Below are positions 23,509 to 32,207 of a stretch of DNA of 64,000 bases, one piece after another. Where the stretch lies: contig NZ_JAGFPE010000001.1 of NCBI RefSeq assembly GCF_025962655.1, positions 310,001-374,000 on the forward strand, read 5' to 3'. The notes below the pieces were generated by a model that was given only the letters and a program-made list of their open reading frames with translations, searched no databases and was not told where the DNA came from. Every line of letters starts with the position of its first letter. Within the stretch, counting starts at the first letter, position 1. A program made the translations under genes and the position numbers. Source of the stretch: Candidatus Symbiopectobacterium sp. NZEC151. Lineage in GTDB: Bacteria; Pseudomonadota; Gammaproteobacteria; Enterobacterales; Enterobacteriaceae.

Positions 23509-26259
23509 TGCCATAGCATTTCTTACATCCGCCGCCCTATCTGAGACATCAACATCATGTAAAGCGTCCTGTATCAATTGTTTAGCAGCCCATTTTTCCC
23601 CGGCTTCAGCCTGCAATGTCGCCAATGAATAAGCAATACGGAGGGCCCAGCCAGGAGCCTGTTGCTGGTGCGCTTTGTCTAGGGCCTGCTCCAACAGCAG
23701 GCGTTGCTCCTGAGGAGGTAATTGAGTGGCAGAAAGACGCATCAGCTCAGGCGTGCACCAGTTTTCATGATCCTGGCGGGCGGTTCTCAGCGATAACCCG
23801 GTATCAATTTCTGACAACAAGGGGGAATATTGCCAGTCTAATCCCATCGCCCGCAACGAGCTAAACAGTGTGGTCTGACTAACATCGGTATGACTGAACT
23901 GTTTGGCCCAAACAAGAAACAGCTCGCCGTATGTCTTCCAGAAATACAAATCATGCCTTTCTGCCAGATGAATAAGCCAGTTTGCGGCCCTTATAACCCA
24001 ACGTGGATTACGATCCAGTGCCGCTGTCATACAAGCGCCTTCAGCCAGTGCACAGCAAAGAGAACAGACATGCTGCAAACGAGCGGCTTTTTTAACACCG
24101 CGCCATGCCATCTGTTTCGCGGCCTTATACTCACCCTGTAACCATAGTAAACGAGACAGAAAGGCCTGACCGGCGGTCTCTTGATCAAGACCAAAACGGA
24201 AAGAGTGACTTAATTCGCCATGTTCATACCAGTCAAGAGATTGCTGGAGATAATCACGCCCGACATAATGACGTCCCAAAAAATGCAGGGATACACCGAG
24301 AATACGCAGCCCGGTTGCCATCGCCTCCTCGTCACTAATGGACCGTGCTAGCTCGCACATAGATTGCGCATGCTCAAGCGCTTTATCCAGCTCGCCAGTA
24401 CGGAGATAATACAACCATAATCCGTAATGAGCCTGTAAACGTATTTCTTTGTCGTCGAGCTTTTCTGCAAGTGCAAGCGCGGTTTTCCAGGCTGAATGTG
24501 TTTCAGGCGTAGGGCCTTTTGCCCAGGTTGACGCCTTACCTGCTACAGCGCTGAGATTCATTCTCTGGTGTAGCGTTAATACTACTCGAGAAGTATTTTC
24601 ATAAAGCAGAGGATAGATATAGCGCTGACATTCATCGTAGAGTGAATATTCAATCCAAAAAGGGGTCATCTCTTGTAAGATCTCAAGCCCCTTAGAGGGA
24701 TCGGCTCCCTCAGTCAACGTTTGCTGTAATACACTCCGCAAATCATTAAGCATATGGCTATAACGTTCACGCCACTGTCCCGTTGGCAGCATAAACCAAT
24801 CACCTCGGGCCTCTTCTACCAGATCTTTATAATAACCGGCAAAACGGGCCTCAAGACCAGTATATTCACCCTGTTGCCTGAGTTTATCGCCTGCGAACTG
24901 GCGCATGGTTTCCAGCAGGCGGAAACGGGTCTCTGGTACCTGAGTACTGACCTGAATCAGGGATAAAGACAGCAATCTTTGCAGATCGTCAACAACCTGC
25001 CAGCGATGCTTGTCTTTAATCAGCAGAAAGTCGCTTACTGATTTCACACTGAACATATCGGTATAGATCCCCAGAGAGCAAAATAATCTTTGTTCACGTG
25101 TGTTGAGTAACTGATAAGTCCACTCCAGCGTGGTCAGTATTTTCTGATGTCTGGGCACCAGAGAGCTGTGCGTATTGCTCAATAGCTGGAAACGGTCTTC
25201 CAGTCGGCTATAGATCTCTTTGACACTCATGACTGGCAGACGGGAGGCCGCAAGTTCAATCGCCAACGGCAGACCGTCAAGATGACGGCATAACTCGCCA
25301 ATCAACGACAGTTCGCTGGCTGATGGATGGAAATTATGTCGGTTGGCCTGCCCGCGTTCGATAAAGAGGCGGACACTGTCAAAAGTCAGTAACTCGTGGG
25401 TATCAGCCTCTTCGCTCTCAGGAACTTGTAATGGCGGTAATAGATATTGTTGCTCGCCGGCAACCTGTAACGCTACCTGGCTGGTCAACAACAGTTTTAT
25501 ATGGGGAGCCAGGTGCAGGAGAAACGTAATAACTGGTTCCAGTTCACTAATTACATGTTCACAGTTATCAATCAGCAGTAAACATCGACGCCGTGCAAGC
25601 TGTTGCCGTAAATCGGCATCATTATGAATGGCAGCTAATGGAAGATGGAGCGCTTGTGAAATAACAGATAGCAAGCTGGATGCTTCGGTGATATGCGCCA
25701 GTTCAGCCACACATATTCCATCAGGAAAATGCGAGTGTGTAAGGCTGACGACTTCCCATGCCAAACGAGTCTTACCCACGCCCCCTGAGCCTGTAATCGT
25801 CACCAGACGGTATTGATCCAATAAGGCGCATAATTCCTGCACAGCTTTATCACGCCCCAGAATCGACGCTAGAAAAGGGGTAACAGCGGGCTCAGGTATT
25901 TCTGATTTAGAGAGCGGTTCAGTTGGCAGTTTATTGATATTAAAGCGATAACCACAACCAAATTCAGTAATCAGTAGATGGCGGTCATGATCCAGTATGC
26001 GGCGTATAGCTGAAATTTGTGCCTGAAGATTATTTTCTTCGACAATTTCATTTCCCCACACTTGAGTAAGTAAAGATTCTTTACTTACCGCTTTACCTCC
26101 AGCACTCGCCAGAACAACCAGAACGTCAAAAGCTCTGGCAGAAATTCTTACTGGCTTACCCCGATGTAACAGAATCCTTAGCTGTGGCCAGATTTGCCAG
26201 TCAGCAAAGTGAATCTCATCAATTGATATCATAGTGTTGAGATCTTCTGTTTTGAGCAT
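23485..26259 (-). CDS. Winged-helix regulator with NB-ARC-like ATPase and TPR region
   Basis: This 924-aa signal-integrating regulator of the COG3710/COG3903 type has an OmpR-type winged helix at about residues 12-105 (ISARAFDVLVVLASAGG, LLTQVWGNEIVEENNLQAQI), then a P-loop ATPase with Walker A TGSGGVGKTR near residue 155 and Walker B LLLIDNCEHV. A winged-helix/arm region follows (HLDGLPLAIELAASRL) and then a long TPR-like helical C-terminus. Such STAND regulators switch by nucleotide state on ligand sensing. The ATG at 26259 has GAGAG upstream. It probably controls the adjacent MFS/SDR pair; the target is inferred from position. Confidence 0.88.
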   Translation of the reverse strand: MLKTEDLNTMISIDEIHFADWQIWPQLRILLHRGKPVRISARAFDVLVVLASAGGKAVSKESLLTQVWGNEIVEENNLQAQISAIRRILDHDRHLLITEFGCGYRFNINKLPTEPLSKSEIPEPAVTPFLASILGRDKAVQELCALLDQYRLVTITGSGGVGKTRLAWEVVSLTHSHFPDGICVAELAHITEASSLLSVISQALHLPLAAIHNDADLRQQLARRRCLLLIDNCEHVISELEPVITFLLHLAPHIKLLLTSQVALQVAGEQQYLLPPLQVPESEEADTHELLTFDSVRLFIERGQANRHNFHPSASELSLIGELCRHLDGLPLAIELAASRLPVMSVKEIYSRLEDRFQLLSNTHSSLVPRHQKILTTLEWTYQLLNTREQRLFCSLGIYTDMFSVKSVSDFLLIKDKHRWQVVDDLQRLLSLSLIQVSTQVPETRFRLLETMRQFAGDKLRQQGEYTGLEARFAGYYKDLVEEARGDWFMLPTGQWRERYSHMLNDLRSVLQQTLTEGADPSKGLEILQEMTPFWIEYSLYDECQRYIYPLLYENTSRVVLTLHQRMNLSAVAGKASTWAKGPTPETHSAWKTALALAEKLDDKEIRLQAHYGLWLYYLRTGELDKALEHAQSMCELARSISDEEAMATGLRILGVSLHFLGRHYVGRDYLQQSLDWYEHGELSHSFRFGLDQETAGQAFLSRLLWLQGEYKAAKQMAWRGVKKAARLQHVCSLCCALAEGACMTAALDRNPRWVIRAANWLIHLAERHDLYFWKTYGELFLVWAKQFSHTDVSQTTLFSSLRAMGLDWQYSPLLSEIDTGLSLRTARQDHENWCTPELMRLSATQLPPQEQRLLLEQALDKAHQQQAPGWALRIAYSLATLQAEAGEKWAAKQLIQDALHDVDVSDRAADVRNAMALCARMET

Positions 26260-26494
26260 CACGAACTCTCGCTATGGAGTAAGCCATTTCTAACGAAAGC
26301 GGTTATCAGAATCAGGCTACATGTTGAATGTGTTGCATCGGAGTATCACTATTCAATACCACTTTTACCGTTAATGATTATAAAGCCAATAGTGCTATGT
26401 GGCATAGCTTTGCGATCAAACTGGTGATGAAAACTGAACTTCGACGAACGATCCACGCTGACAATAAGGCGACGATTGGCATCCAACGAAGCGA

Positions 26495-27352
26495 TCAAAG
26501 GCTAATTATTGCGACGCCGGTCAGCACCACCACTGCACCGGCAATCCGGCGTGCCAGATGATTTTCACGAAACAGCCAGTACGAAAGAAGGGAGCCGACA
26601 ATAATGGATGTTTCCCTGAGAGGAGCGACGAGTGCCAATGGCATGCTCTGCATGGCTGTCAGTACAAGGATGTAGGCAAGGGGAGAGCATACAGCAATGA
26701 TAAGGATTGGGATGATATCCACACGTACAGCAGTTGGAATGCGATTTCGTCGCCGCATCGCACCAGGGGTAAGAATCAGACTCTGTAGCAGGAGTGTGCT
26801 GGCGTAGTAGCGCACTGGATCCAGGTGCAGAGAGATTACCGAATAACCGTCCCAGAGTGTATAGCCAGCGATGGCGGTGCCTGTCGCTGCCCCCCAAAGC
26901 ATTCCCTGTAGTGGTCGGCTTCCGCTCCTGAACGGATTGCCGGTGACAACGAAAATACCAGCGATAACGATAAAAGCGCCGAGTAAAGCGCCTGGTGAAA
27001 GCCGTTCTCCCATGAGAAGGGTTGCAAACAGTATCGTCAGAACTGGTCCACTTCCTCGGGCAATCGGATAAACAACACCCAGTTCGGCGCGCTCGTAGCC
27101 AGCCTGCAAGATTAGAGAATAAGCGATATGAAGTGCAGACGAGATAACTGCGCCGACAGCGAGTCTCCAGTCGAGTTCCTGTTGTCCCTCAACTATCAGA
27201 ATGAGGCTGAACGGGACCCACAGCAATGCTGAGGCACAGCTGTACGCCCAGACGAACACAAGAGTGTCTTCCCTCTTGTATTTTGAGGCTATATTCCATA
27301 CTGCATGAGCTACCGCAGCAGTAAGAATCATTGCTACCGTGCTGAACTGCAT
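26495..27352 (-). CDS. EamA/DMT-family transporter
   Basis: This is a 285-aa inner-membrane protein with ten hydrophobic helices in two EamA repeats: first from VAMILTAAVAHAVWNIASKY, including VYPIARGSGPVLTILFA, second including LALVAPLRETSIIVGSLLSY. DMT proteins export amino acids, sugars or nucleotide derivatives; the substrate is not evident. Its ATG shares one base with the rpiR stop (TGATG), so it is cotranslated with the RpiR regulator and should be under its control. Confidence 0.88.
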   Translation of the reverse strand: MQFSTVAMILTAAVAHAVWNIASKYKREDTLVFVWAYSCASALLWVPFSLILIVEGQQELDWRLAVGAVISSALHIAYSLILQAGYERAELGVVYPIARGSGPVLTILFATLLMGERLSPGALLGAFIVIAGIFVVTGNPFRSGSRPLQGMLWGAATGTAIAGYTLWDGYSVISLHLDPVRYYASTLLLQSLILTPGAMRRRNRIPTAVRVDIIPILIIAVCSPLAYILVLTAMQSMPLALVAPLRETSIIVGSLLSYWLFRENHLARRIAGAVVVLTGVAIISL

Positions 27353-28236
27353 CAGGACATATCGGGCAAATCAATACCCGCCCGTTCAGCCCGGCGACTT
27401 TGTTCTTTATCCCGCAGAGTGAGAGCAGCGACCAGCGTATCAATAACGACGAGCTGGGCCAGTCGACTCCCGGCAGCGGCCATCTGTGCCGGGAGTGGCA
27501 TTCCGCCAACAACGAGCGAAACGTTGGCGAGTGTCGCCAGTGGGGTATCGTACTGGTTAGTTATTGCAATAAGCGATGCTCCTGCCGAGGATGCTGCATC
27601 AGCGATGGAGAGTGTGGATGATGTGCGCCCTGTTGAACTGACGACGATGATGACATCGCCTGGATCGAGTAGACGAGCAGCAATCATCGCTGATAAATAA
27701 TCCTGGATACTGACGGTTATCACACCCGCCGTCCGCAAACGAAAGACCGCATCAGCGGCAACCGTCGCAGAGGGACCAGCACCAAATGCAAATACCTGGC
27801 GTGCGCTCTGGATTAAATCGACCGCCTCATCAAGTGCGGAGATTTCGATAGCACCGCTGAGCGCAGTCAGTGCGTCTACACCAGCACGAATTGATGTTTC
27901 CAGCACTGATGCCAGCGTCGCATCCGCTGTAAGAACTTCAGGCGGGGCAAAGAATTGGGCAGTGCCACGAGCCCGGGCAATCTCTATCTTAAGTTCAGTG
28001 AACCCGGTGAACCCGATCGCTCGTGCAGCGCGTATTACTGTCGGCGGTGATACACCAGCACGGGTGGCAACCTGTGCTGCCGTGCTTGTACCGACAAATA
28101 AAGGATCGACAAGCAGGAGATCGACAACTTTAGCCTCACTTGCAGCGAGGTCGCCGCTTCGGGCGTGAATGCTGCCAAGCCATTGCTGTAACCGCTGCTC
28201 ACCTTCTGAAATTCTATTACCATTTTCTTTATTCAT
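27352..28236 (-). CDS. RpiR-family transcriptional regulator
   Basis: This 294-aa regulator has an N-terminal RpiR helix-turn-helix (SGDLAASEAKVVDLL, TAAQVATRAGVSPPTVIRAARAIGF) and a C-terminal SIS sugar-phosphate-binding domain (QVFAFGAGPSATVAADAVFRL, DVIIVVSSTGRTSSTLSIAD, LIAITNQ). RpiR proteins sense phosphosugars or related acids. ATG 28236 was chosen; the open frame extends far upstream but would run through the divergent gene. A perfect palindrome (28237-28252) touches the start codon, suggesting autorepression. It is in an operon with the EamA transporter. Confidence 0.9.
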   Translation of the reverse strand: MNKENGNRISEGEQRLQQWLGSIHARSGDLAASEAKVVDLLLVDPLFVGTSTAAQVATRAGVSPPTVIRAARAIGFTGFTELKIEIARARGTAQFFAPPEVLTADATLASVLETSIRAGVDALTALSGAIEISALDEAVDLIQSARQVFAFGAGPSATVAADAVFRLRTAGVITVSIQDYLSAMIAARLLDPGDVIIVVSSTGRTSSTLSIADAASSAGASLIAITNQYDTPLATLANVSLVVGGMPLPAQMAAAGSRLAQLVVIDTLVAALTLRDKEQSRRAERAGIDLPDMS

Positions 28237-28252
28237 ATGTAATATATTACAT
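28237..28252. promoter_or_regulatory. Perfect 16-bp palindrome, probable RpiR operator
   Basis: ATGTAATATATTACAT is a perfect palindrome immediately upstream of the rpiR ATG and 60 bp before the divergent reductase gene. Its core TGTAATATATTACA resembles operators of the RpiR/HexR family, which are TGTAAT-N-ATTACA-like. Binding would block rpiR-eamA expression and could also affect the divergent gene. Assigned by position and symmetry only. Confidence 0.65.
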
Positions 28253-28312
28253 GTCCTTTGGGAAGGGCACAACCACCACGTAATTAGATTCTGTTGCAAG
28301 GAGTCCGCATTC

Positions 28313-29209
28313 ATGAACACTGAAATCAATACAGTTGTTGCTGTTTTAGGTCCAGGTGCCATCGGCACAACAGTCGCGGCGGCGTTGCACGAAGTCGACC
28401 GCACACCATTGCTGTGTGGACGTACTCCCCGCGATCGCCTGACCTTGCAAGATGGCAACCGCTTTATCACCGTACCCGGTCCGGTACAGACGAATCCGGC
28501 ACAAATCACTCGCACGGTTAATCTTATCTTTCTGGCAGTCAAGTCCACACAAATCGACGCGGCAGCAGAATGGCTCAGGGCGTTGACTGGCCCGGAGACG
28601 GTTATATGCGTGCTCCAGAATGGGGTCGAACAGTTGGACAGGCTCGCTACGTACTCTCTGCCCGGACAGATCGTTCCCGCTGTCGTGTGGTTCCCTGCGC
28701 AAGCGCAGTCCGATGGCTCGGTACGCTTGCGTGGTGAGGCGCGCCTCAGCGTGCCAGACGCACCAGCTTCCCGTGTAGTGGCCGCAGCGCTGCAAGGCAC
28801 GTGGTGCTCCGTAGATCTGGCCGCGAATTTCAGCTCTCTGGCCTGGCGCAAGCTGATGCAGAATGCGGTGGCTGGACTCATGGCACTCACGCACCGCCGC
28901 TCAGGCATGTTTGGCCGTGCTGATATCGCCAGGCTTACGCTGGCTTATCTGCAGGAATGCCTGGCCGTGGCACGTGCAGAGGGCGCTGAACTCGGAGACG
29001 AAGTGCCGCAGGAGATCCTCGATAAGTTCCGGGCGGCTCCTGCAGACATGAGCACCTCCATCCTCACGGATCGAGAAGCTGGCCGACCGCTTGAATGGGA
29101 TATTCGCAACGGCGTCATTGCGCGTCGCGGCCAGGTTCACGGCATTCCGACGCCTGTCAGCGACATCTTGGTGCCTCTTCTTGCGGCTGCGAGCGACGGC
29201 CCCGGTTGA
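28313..29209 (+). CDS. Ketopantoate reductase-like oxidoreductase (ApbA/PanE family)
   Basis: This 298-aa NAD(P)-dependent 2-oxoacid reductase has an N-terminal Rossmann fold GPGAIGTTVAAALHE (canonical GxGxxG in the form GPGAIG), the motif LAVKSTQ and CVLQNGVEQ, and a C-terminal ApbA domain with the catalytic-type Lys in SLAWRKLMQNAVAG and LEWDIRNGVIARRG. AAGGAG is 9 bases before ATG 28313. Being on a mobile element and divergent from a sugar-acid-type RpiR regulator, it may reduce a different 2-ketoacid than pantothenate synthesis requires; that is inference. Confidence 0.85.
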   Translation: MNTEINTVVAVLGPGAIGTTVAAALHEVDRTPLLCGRTPRDRLTLQDGNRFITVPGPVQTNPAQITRTVNLIFLAVKSTQIDAAAEWLRALTGPETVICVLQNGVEQLDRLATYSLPGQIVPAVVWFPAQAQSDGSVRLRGEARLSVPDAPASRVVAAALQGTWCSVDLAANFSSLAWRKLMQNAVAGLMALTHRRSGMFGRADIARLTLAYLQECLAVARAEGAELGDEVPQEILDKFRAAPADMSTSILTDREAGRPLEWDIRNGVIARRGQVHGIPTPVSDILVPLLAAASDGPG

Positions 29210-29221
29210 CCCCTGGAGCCG

Positions 29222-29466
29222 ATGATCGCGCTATTAGTTCTCTTCTTCCTCGCCGTGCTGGCGTGCTCAGCGGCGTTGTCGGTACTGGCTCGTCGCTAAT
29301 CATGCTGCCCGTCCTCACATGTGGACTTGCCATTGGCATCGCATTGCTCGTCGGTTCGATGATTGCGAAACGTCTCGTCCAGAAACTCCAGACGCACACG
29401 TTCGAGCTTCTCATTGATGCAGTTCTCGTCGCCGGGGCAGCTGGGATGTTCCTCGCTCTCAAATGA
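29222..29466 (+). pseudogene. Remnant of a TauE/SafE-family transporter gene
   Basis: Only 245 bp remain. An initial frame from ATG 29222 reads MIALLVLFFLAVLA, then shifts frame to GVLSGVVGTGSSLIMLPVL, the TauE/SafE N-terminal signature, and then jumps directly to a C-terminal-like segment IGIALLVGSMIAKR ... GMFLALK. Full-length proteins have about 250 residues, so the middle has been deleted and a frameshift added. GGAG precedes the ATG. It lies 12 bp after the reductase gene and was probably part of the same operon as a sulfonate or organic-acid exporter. Confidence 0.75.
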
Positions 29467-29615
29467 AATGGCACGCTTGGACTGACGGCGTAAGTGTGTT
29501 GTTATCGTGTAACAGCTTTCTACAGGCAGCGACGGGTCGAGATGAAGGGGCTGACAAGCTATTAGAAATGAATAAAGCCGTACCAGTGTATGCTGATACA
29601 GCTTTTTGTTATGGA

Positions 29616-30884
29616 TCATGCCGCTTCGTTCTTTTTGCCCCGCTCTGTATTAAAAGGTGGTACGTATGCGAGCCGACATGTGTCCAGATAATCCGACCAC
29701 CATTGCATCATCTCCTTGCGGGCTTCCAGATGCCCAGCCTTATGAATGTAGGCTGCTCGAACGCTATTACGTTCTTGATGGCTCATCTGCCGTTCAACCG
29801 CATCCTGCGCCCACAGTCCAGATTCCATCAGCGCACTACAGGCCATTGCCCGGAATCCGTGACCGCAGATTTCATCTTTTGTATCATAACCCATCAAGCG
29901 CAGCGCCTTGTTGACCGTGTTTTCGCACATGGGTTTATACGGATTATGGTCACCGGGGAATATCAGTTCCTGATGCCCGGATATATCCCGTATCTGTTTC
30001 AGAATAGCGATGGACTGACGGGAGAGGGGAACGATATGCGGTGTGCGCATTTTCGCGCCACGCCCGGAATAACGCACTCCGGGGATAGCCTCACGGGTTG
30101 CTGGAATGGTCCAGATTTTGTTTTTGAAATCGATCTCAGACCAACGGGCAAAGCGCAACTCGCTGGAACGGATGAACAGGTGCAGAGTAAGTGATACTGC
30201 CAAACGGGTTAATTCTCGCCCTTGCTTATAGTCCTCAATGCGAGTCAACAGTTCCGGTAGTTTCTCCAGCGGAAGGGCAGGGTAGTGACGTTGAACGGGA
30301 GGAGCGATGATACCGTGCAGATTGGCTGCTGGATTGTGTTCTATCAACTCTTGATGCACGGCATGACGCATGATGTTGCACATATGCTGCCGGGTACGCG
30401 CCGCCACTTCCAGCAGACCTTTTTTCTCAATCCCTTTCAGCAGCTCGATGAAGTGGCGAGTTTTCAGTTCTGTGACTGTCAGGTGTCCAATGATCGGGAA
30501 GATATGGTTATTCATGCTGGCAAGCAGGCGGGTGGCATGGTTTTCTGACCATGAGCGGTTGCTTTTATGCCACTCTAGTGCCACATGCTTGAATGTTTTA
30601 TCTGGTGAGGAAGTGGCTCGTTCAGCAGAGCGCTGTTGTGCGGGGTTGATATTCTGCGCCAGCAATTTACGGATACCATCACGTTGCTGACGAGCGTCGG
30701 CCAAAGACACGTCAGGGTAGGCACCTAAGCCGAGGCGTGATTCTTTTCTATTGATGCGATATTTGAGATACCAGAGACGTGAACCGCCTGGATTAACTAA
30801 AAGGTACAGACCGTGAGAATCGGAAACTTTGAAGGGTTTTGCTGAAGGTTTTAAGTTGCGGATTTTAGTGTCGTTAAGAGACAT
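29616..30884 (-). CDS. int: P4-type tyrosine integrase of HPI/ICEEc1-like elements
   Basis: This 422-aa site-specific recombinase has the P4-integrase N-terminal DUF4102 domain (SLNDTKIRNLKPSAKPFKV), a core-binding helical domain and the catalytic domain with Arg in RSSELRFARW, His-x-x-Arg in GHGFRAMACSAL and the nucleophile Tyr in AAYIHKAGHLEA. The sequence closely resembles, from memory, the integrase of the Yersinia high-pathogenicity island and ICEEc1/ICEKp1, which insert into tRNA-Asn. It starts 161 bp from tRNA-Asn, oriented away from it, as expected. The length is full and the protein appears intact. Confidence 0.95.
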   Translation of the reverse strand: MSLNDTKIRNLKPSAKPFKVSDSHGLYLLVNPGGSRLWYLKYRINRKESRLGLGAYPDVSLADARQQRDGIRKLLAQNINPAQQRSAERATSSPDKTFKHVALEWHKSNRSWSENHATRLLASMNNHIFPIIGHLTVTELKTRHFIELLKGIEKKGLLEVAARTRQHMCNIMRHAVHQELIEHNPAANLHGIIAPPVQRHYPALPLEKLPELLTRIEDYKQGRELTRLAVSLTLHLFIRSSELRFARWSEIDFKNKIWTIPATREAIPGVRYSGRGAKMRTPHIVPLSRQSIAILKQIRDISGHQELIFPGDHNPYKPMCENTVNKALRLMGYDTKDEICGHGFRAMACSALMESGLWAQDAVERQMSHQERNSVRAAYIHKAGHLEARKEMMQWWSDYLDTCRLAYVPPFNTERGKKNEAA

Positions 30885-31044
30885 TTGGGGGTCACTCCGT
30901 CATCGAACCAACTTGACCCCAAATCTGACCACCAAATTCTCCCGATGCGGAGGGAAAACTAAAAATGCACCGGGAAGATATTTCACGCTAACTCATTGAA
31001 TCAGAATCACATAGGGATTCGCAGAGTGGCATGAAATCAAGAAT

Positions 31045-31061
31045 TTGGCTCCTCTGACTGG
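31045..31061. other. ICE attachment core at tRNA-Asn 3' end
   Basis: The 17 bp covering the tRNA-Asn 3' end (on the minus strand CCAGTCAGAGGAGCCAA) equal the attachment core I recall for the Yersinia HPI family. The integrase gene next to it and the change from ICE to chromosomal genes at this point mark it as the element's right junction. No second copy was found between position 1 and 31000, so the other junction lies left of the window. Confidence 0.8.
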
Positions 31062-31121
31062 ACTCGAACCAGTGACATACGGATTAACAGTCCGCCGTTC
31101 TACCGACTGAACTACAGAGGA
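31046..31121 (-). tRNA. asnT: tRNA-Asn(GTT)
   Basis: This 76-nt tRNA reads on the minus strand from TCCTCTGTAGTTCAGTCGG to the encoded CCA (31048-31046). The cloverleaf is complete: acceptor TCCTCTG/CAGAGGA, anticodon loop CTGTTAATC with GTT, and TPsiC arm CTGGTTCGAGTCCAG. It agrees with the E. coli tRNA-Asn sequence as I remember it. It is the target of the integrated element and remains intact. The exact symbol among asn tRNA copies is not determinable. Confidence 0.97.
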
Positions 31122-31229
31122 ATTGCGTAAGCGGGGCGAATATTATCGGTCAGCTGGCAGGCTGTCAACGGTAAATTCGCCCGTATTGTCTGATTGCTTA
31201 GGCTGTGTACAGTTAAGGCTAATTCTTCA

Positions 31230-32021
31230 TCAATAGAGTACGGGGGCCCGCTGGTTGGCCTGCTGCCAGGATTGTAATCGCGCCAGTGGGTCTTGCTGGT
31301 AGAAGCGACTAAAACAGCCATAAAGTGTCGGAAAACGTTCGAACAGAAGTTCTGGTGCACTAAAGAAGTATTCAGAGAGCACCGCGAAGCATTCCGTCGG
31401 ATCCTGTGCTGCGTAAGGATCCATGCTGGCGGCATCCTCTCCTACTTGATCGATTTCATCTTGCAGTGCTTCCATTGCTGCATGTAACTGCGTTTCCCAC
31501 TCCACCACATCGCGTAAGGGAATCGGTGGAATACCGGTGGCCTCCCCGCCGTTACGGATATCCAGCTTGTGTGTGACCTCGTGGATAACCAAATTGAACC
31601 CCGATAAATCAAAGCTGTCCTGCACTTCTTGCCAGTTCAAGATGATGGGGCCCTGATCCCAGCTTTGGCCGGATTGCACCACTGGCCCGGCGTGCACCAG
31701 ACCGATATCATCCTGCCATTCATCATTAACAATAAAAGGGCCCGGATAGATTAACACCTCATGAAAGCCGTTTAGCCACTCTATGCCGAGCCGCAGAACG
31801 GGCAGGCAAAACAGCAGTGAGATCCGCTGCTCCATAACGGAAGTCAGCGTCAGTCCCTGTAAAGGAATGATGCGTTTTTGATGTAAAAATTCACTGGCAA
31901 GCACGATAAGTCGTTGTTGTTCGCTATCGCTCAACGGCGCCAACAGCGGAATGGCAAGGGCATCTTGCCACTGAATAGGGGTGTTTTCCGGTGCGTGCTG
32001 CGTTTTCCATGGCCATTTCAT
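31230..32021 (-). CDS. mtfA: MtfA zinc metallopeptidase (DgsA/Mlc anti-repressor)
   Basis: MtfA is a cytosolic zinc aminopeptidase that binds the glucose repressor Mlc (DgsA) and relieves repression of ptsG. The 263-aa protein has the zinc motif HEVTH in [18 protein letters not shown] and the downstream Glu in [14 protein letters not shown], plus conserved [13 protein letters not shown] and [14 protein letters not shown] 32021 gives MKWPWK, the family start. In many enterobacteria it lies beside tRNA genes, as here between tRNA-Asn and tRNA-Ser. Nothing unusual. Confidence 0.94.
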   Translation of the reverse strand: MKWPWKTQHAPENTPIQWQDALAIPLLAPLSDSEQQRLIVLASEFLHQKRIIPLQGLTLTSVMEQRISLLFCLPVLRLGIEWLNGFHEVLIYPGPFIVNDEWQDDIGLVHAGPVVQSGQSWDQGPIILNWQEVQDSFDLSGFNLVIHEVTHKLDIRNGGEATGIPPIPLRDVVEWETQLHAAMEALQDEIDQVGEDAASMDPYAAQDPTECFAVLSEYFFSAPELLFERFPTLYGCFSRFYQQDPLARLQSWQQANQRAPVLY

Positions 32022-32117
32022 CGTCGTGTTGCTCGCTAAGTCGTCACTTGAATACAAAGGCAAGGATATCTGCTGTTAAAATGCCGTAAAACAGGGCATG
32101 ATAGCAACCACTTAAAC

Positions 32118-32207
32118 GGAGAGGTGCCAGAGCGGCTGAATGGACCGGTCTCGAAAACCGGAGTAGGGGCAACTCTACCGAGGGTTCAAATCCCTCCCTC
32201 TCCGCCA
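32118..32207 (+). tRNA. serU: tRNA-Ser(CGA)
   Basis: This is a 90-nt type II tRNA with acceptor GGAGAGG/CCTCTCC, a long variable arm (GAGTAGGGGCAACTCTACC), anticodon loop TCTCGAAAA with CGA, TPsiC arm GGGTTCAAATCCC and encoded CCA. It matches E. coli serU-type serine tRNA in form. The genes after it (zinc locus) differ from the usual E. coli neighbourhood, so this tRNA end may also have been an insertion point, though no integrase is present. Confidence 0.95.

Noticed and set aside
28237..28908. N-terminal extension of the RpiR frame to 518 codons
   Set aside because: It would cover the operator and most of the divergent reductase gene; the RpiR family start is at 28236.
29463..30194. 243-codon plus-strand frame opposite the integrase
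   Set aside because: The integrase on the minus strand is full length with catalytic residues; this is its shadow.
1..31000. A second att copy of the tRNA-Asn 3' end inside the window
   Set aside because: Reading through did not reveal another copy of the 17-bp core; the left junction must lie outside.
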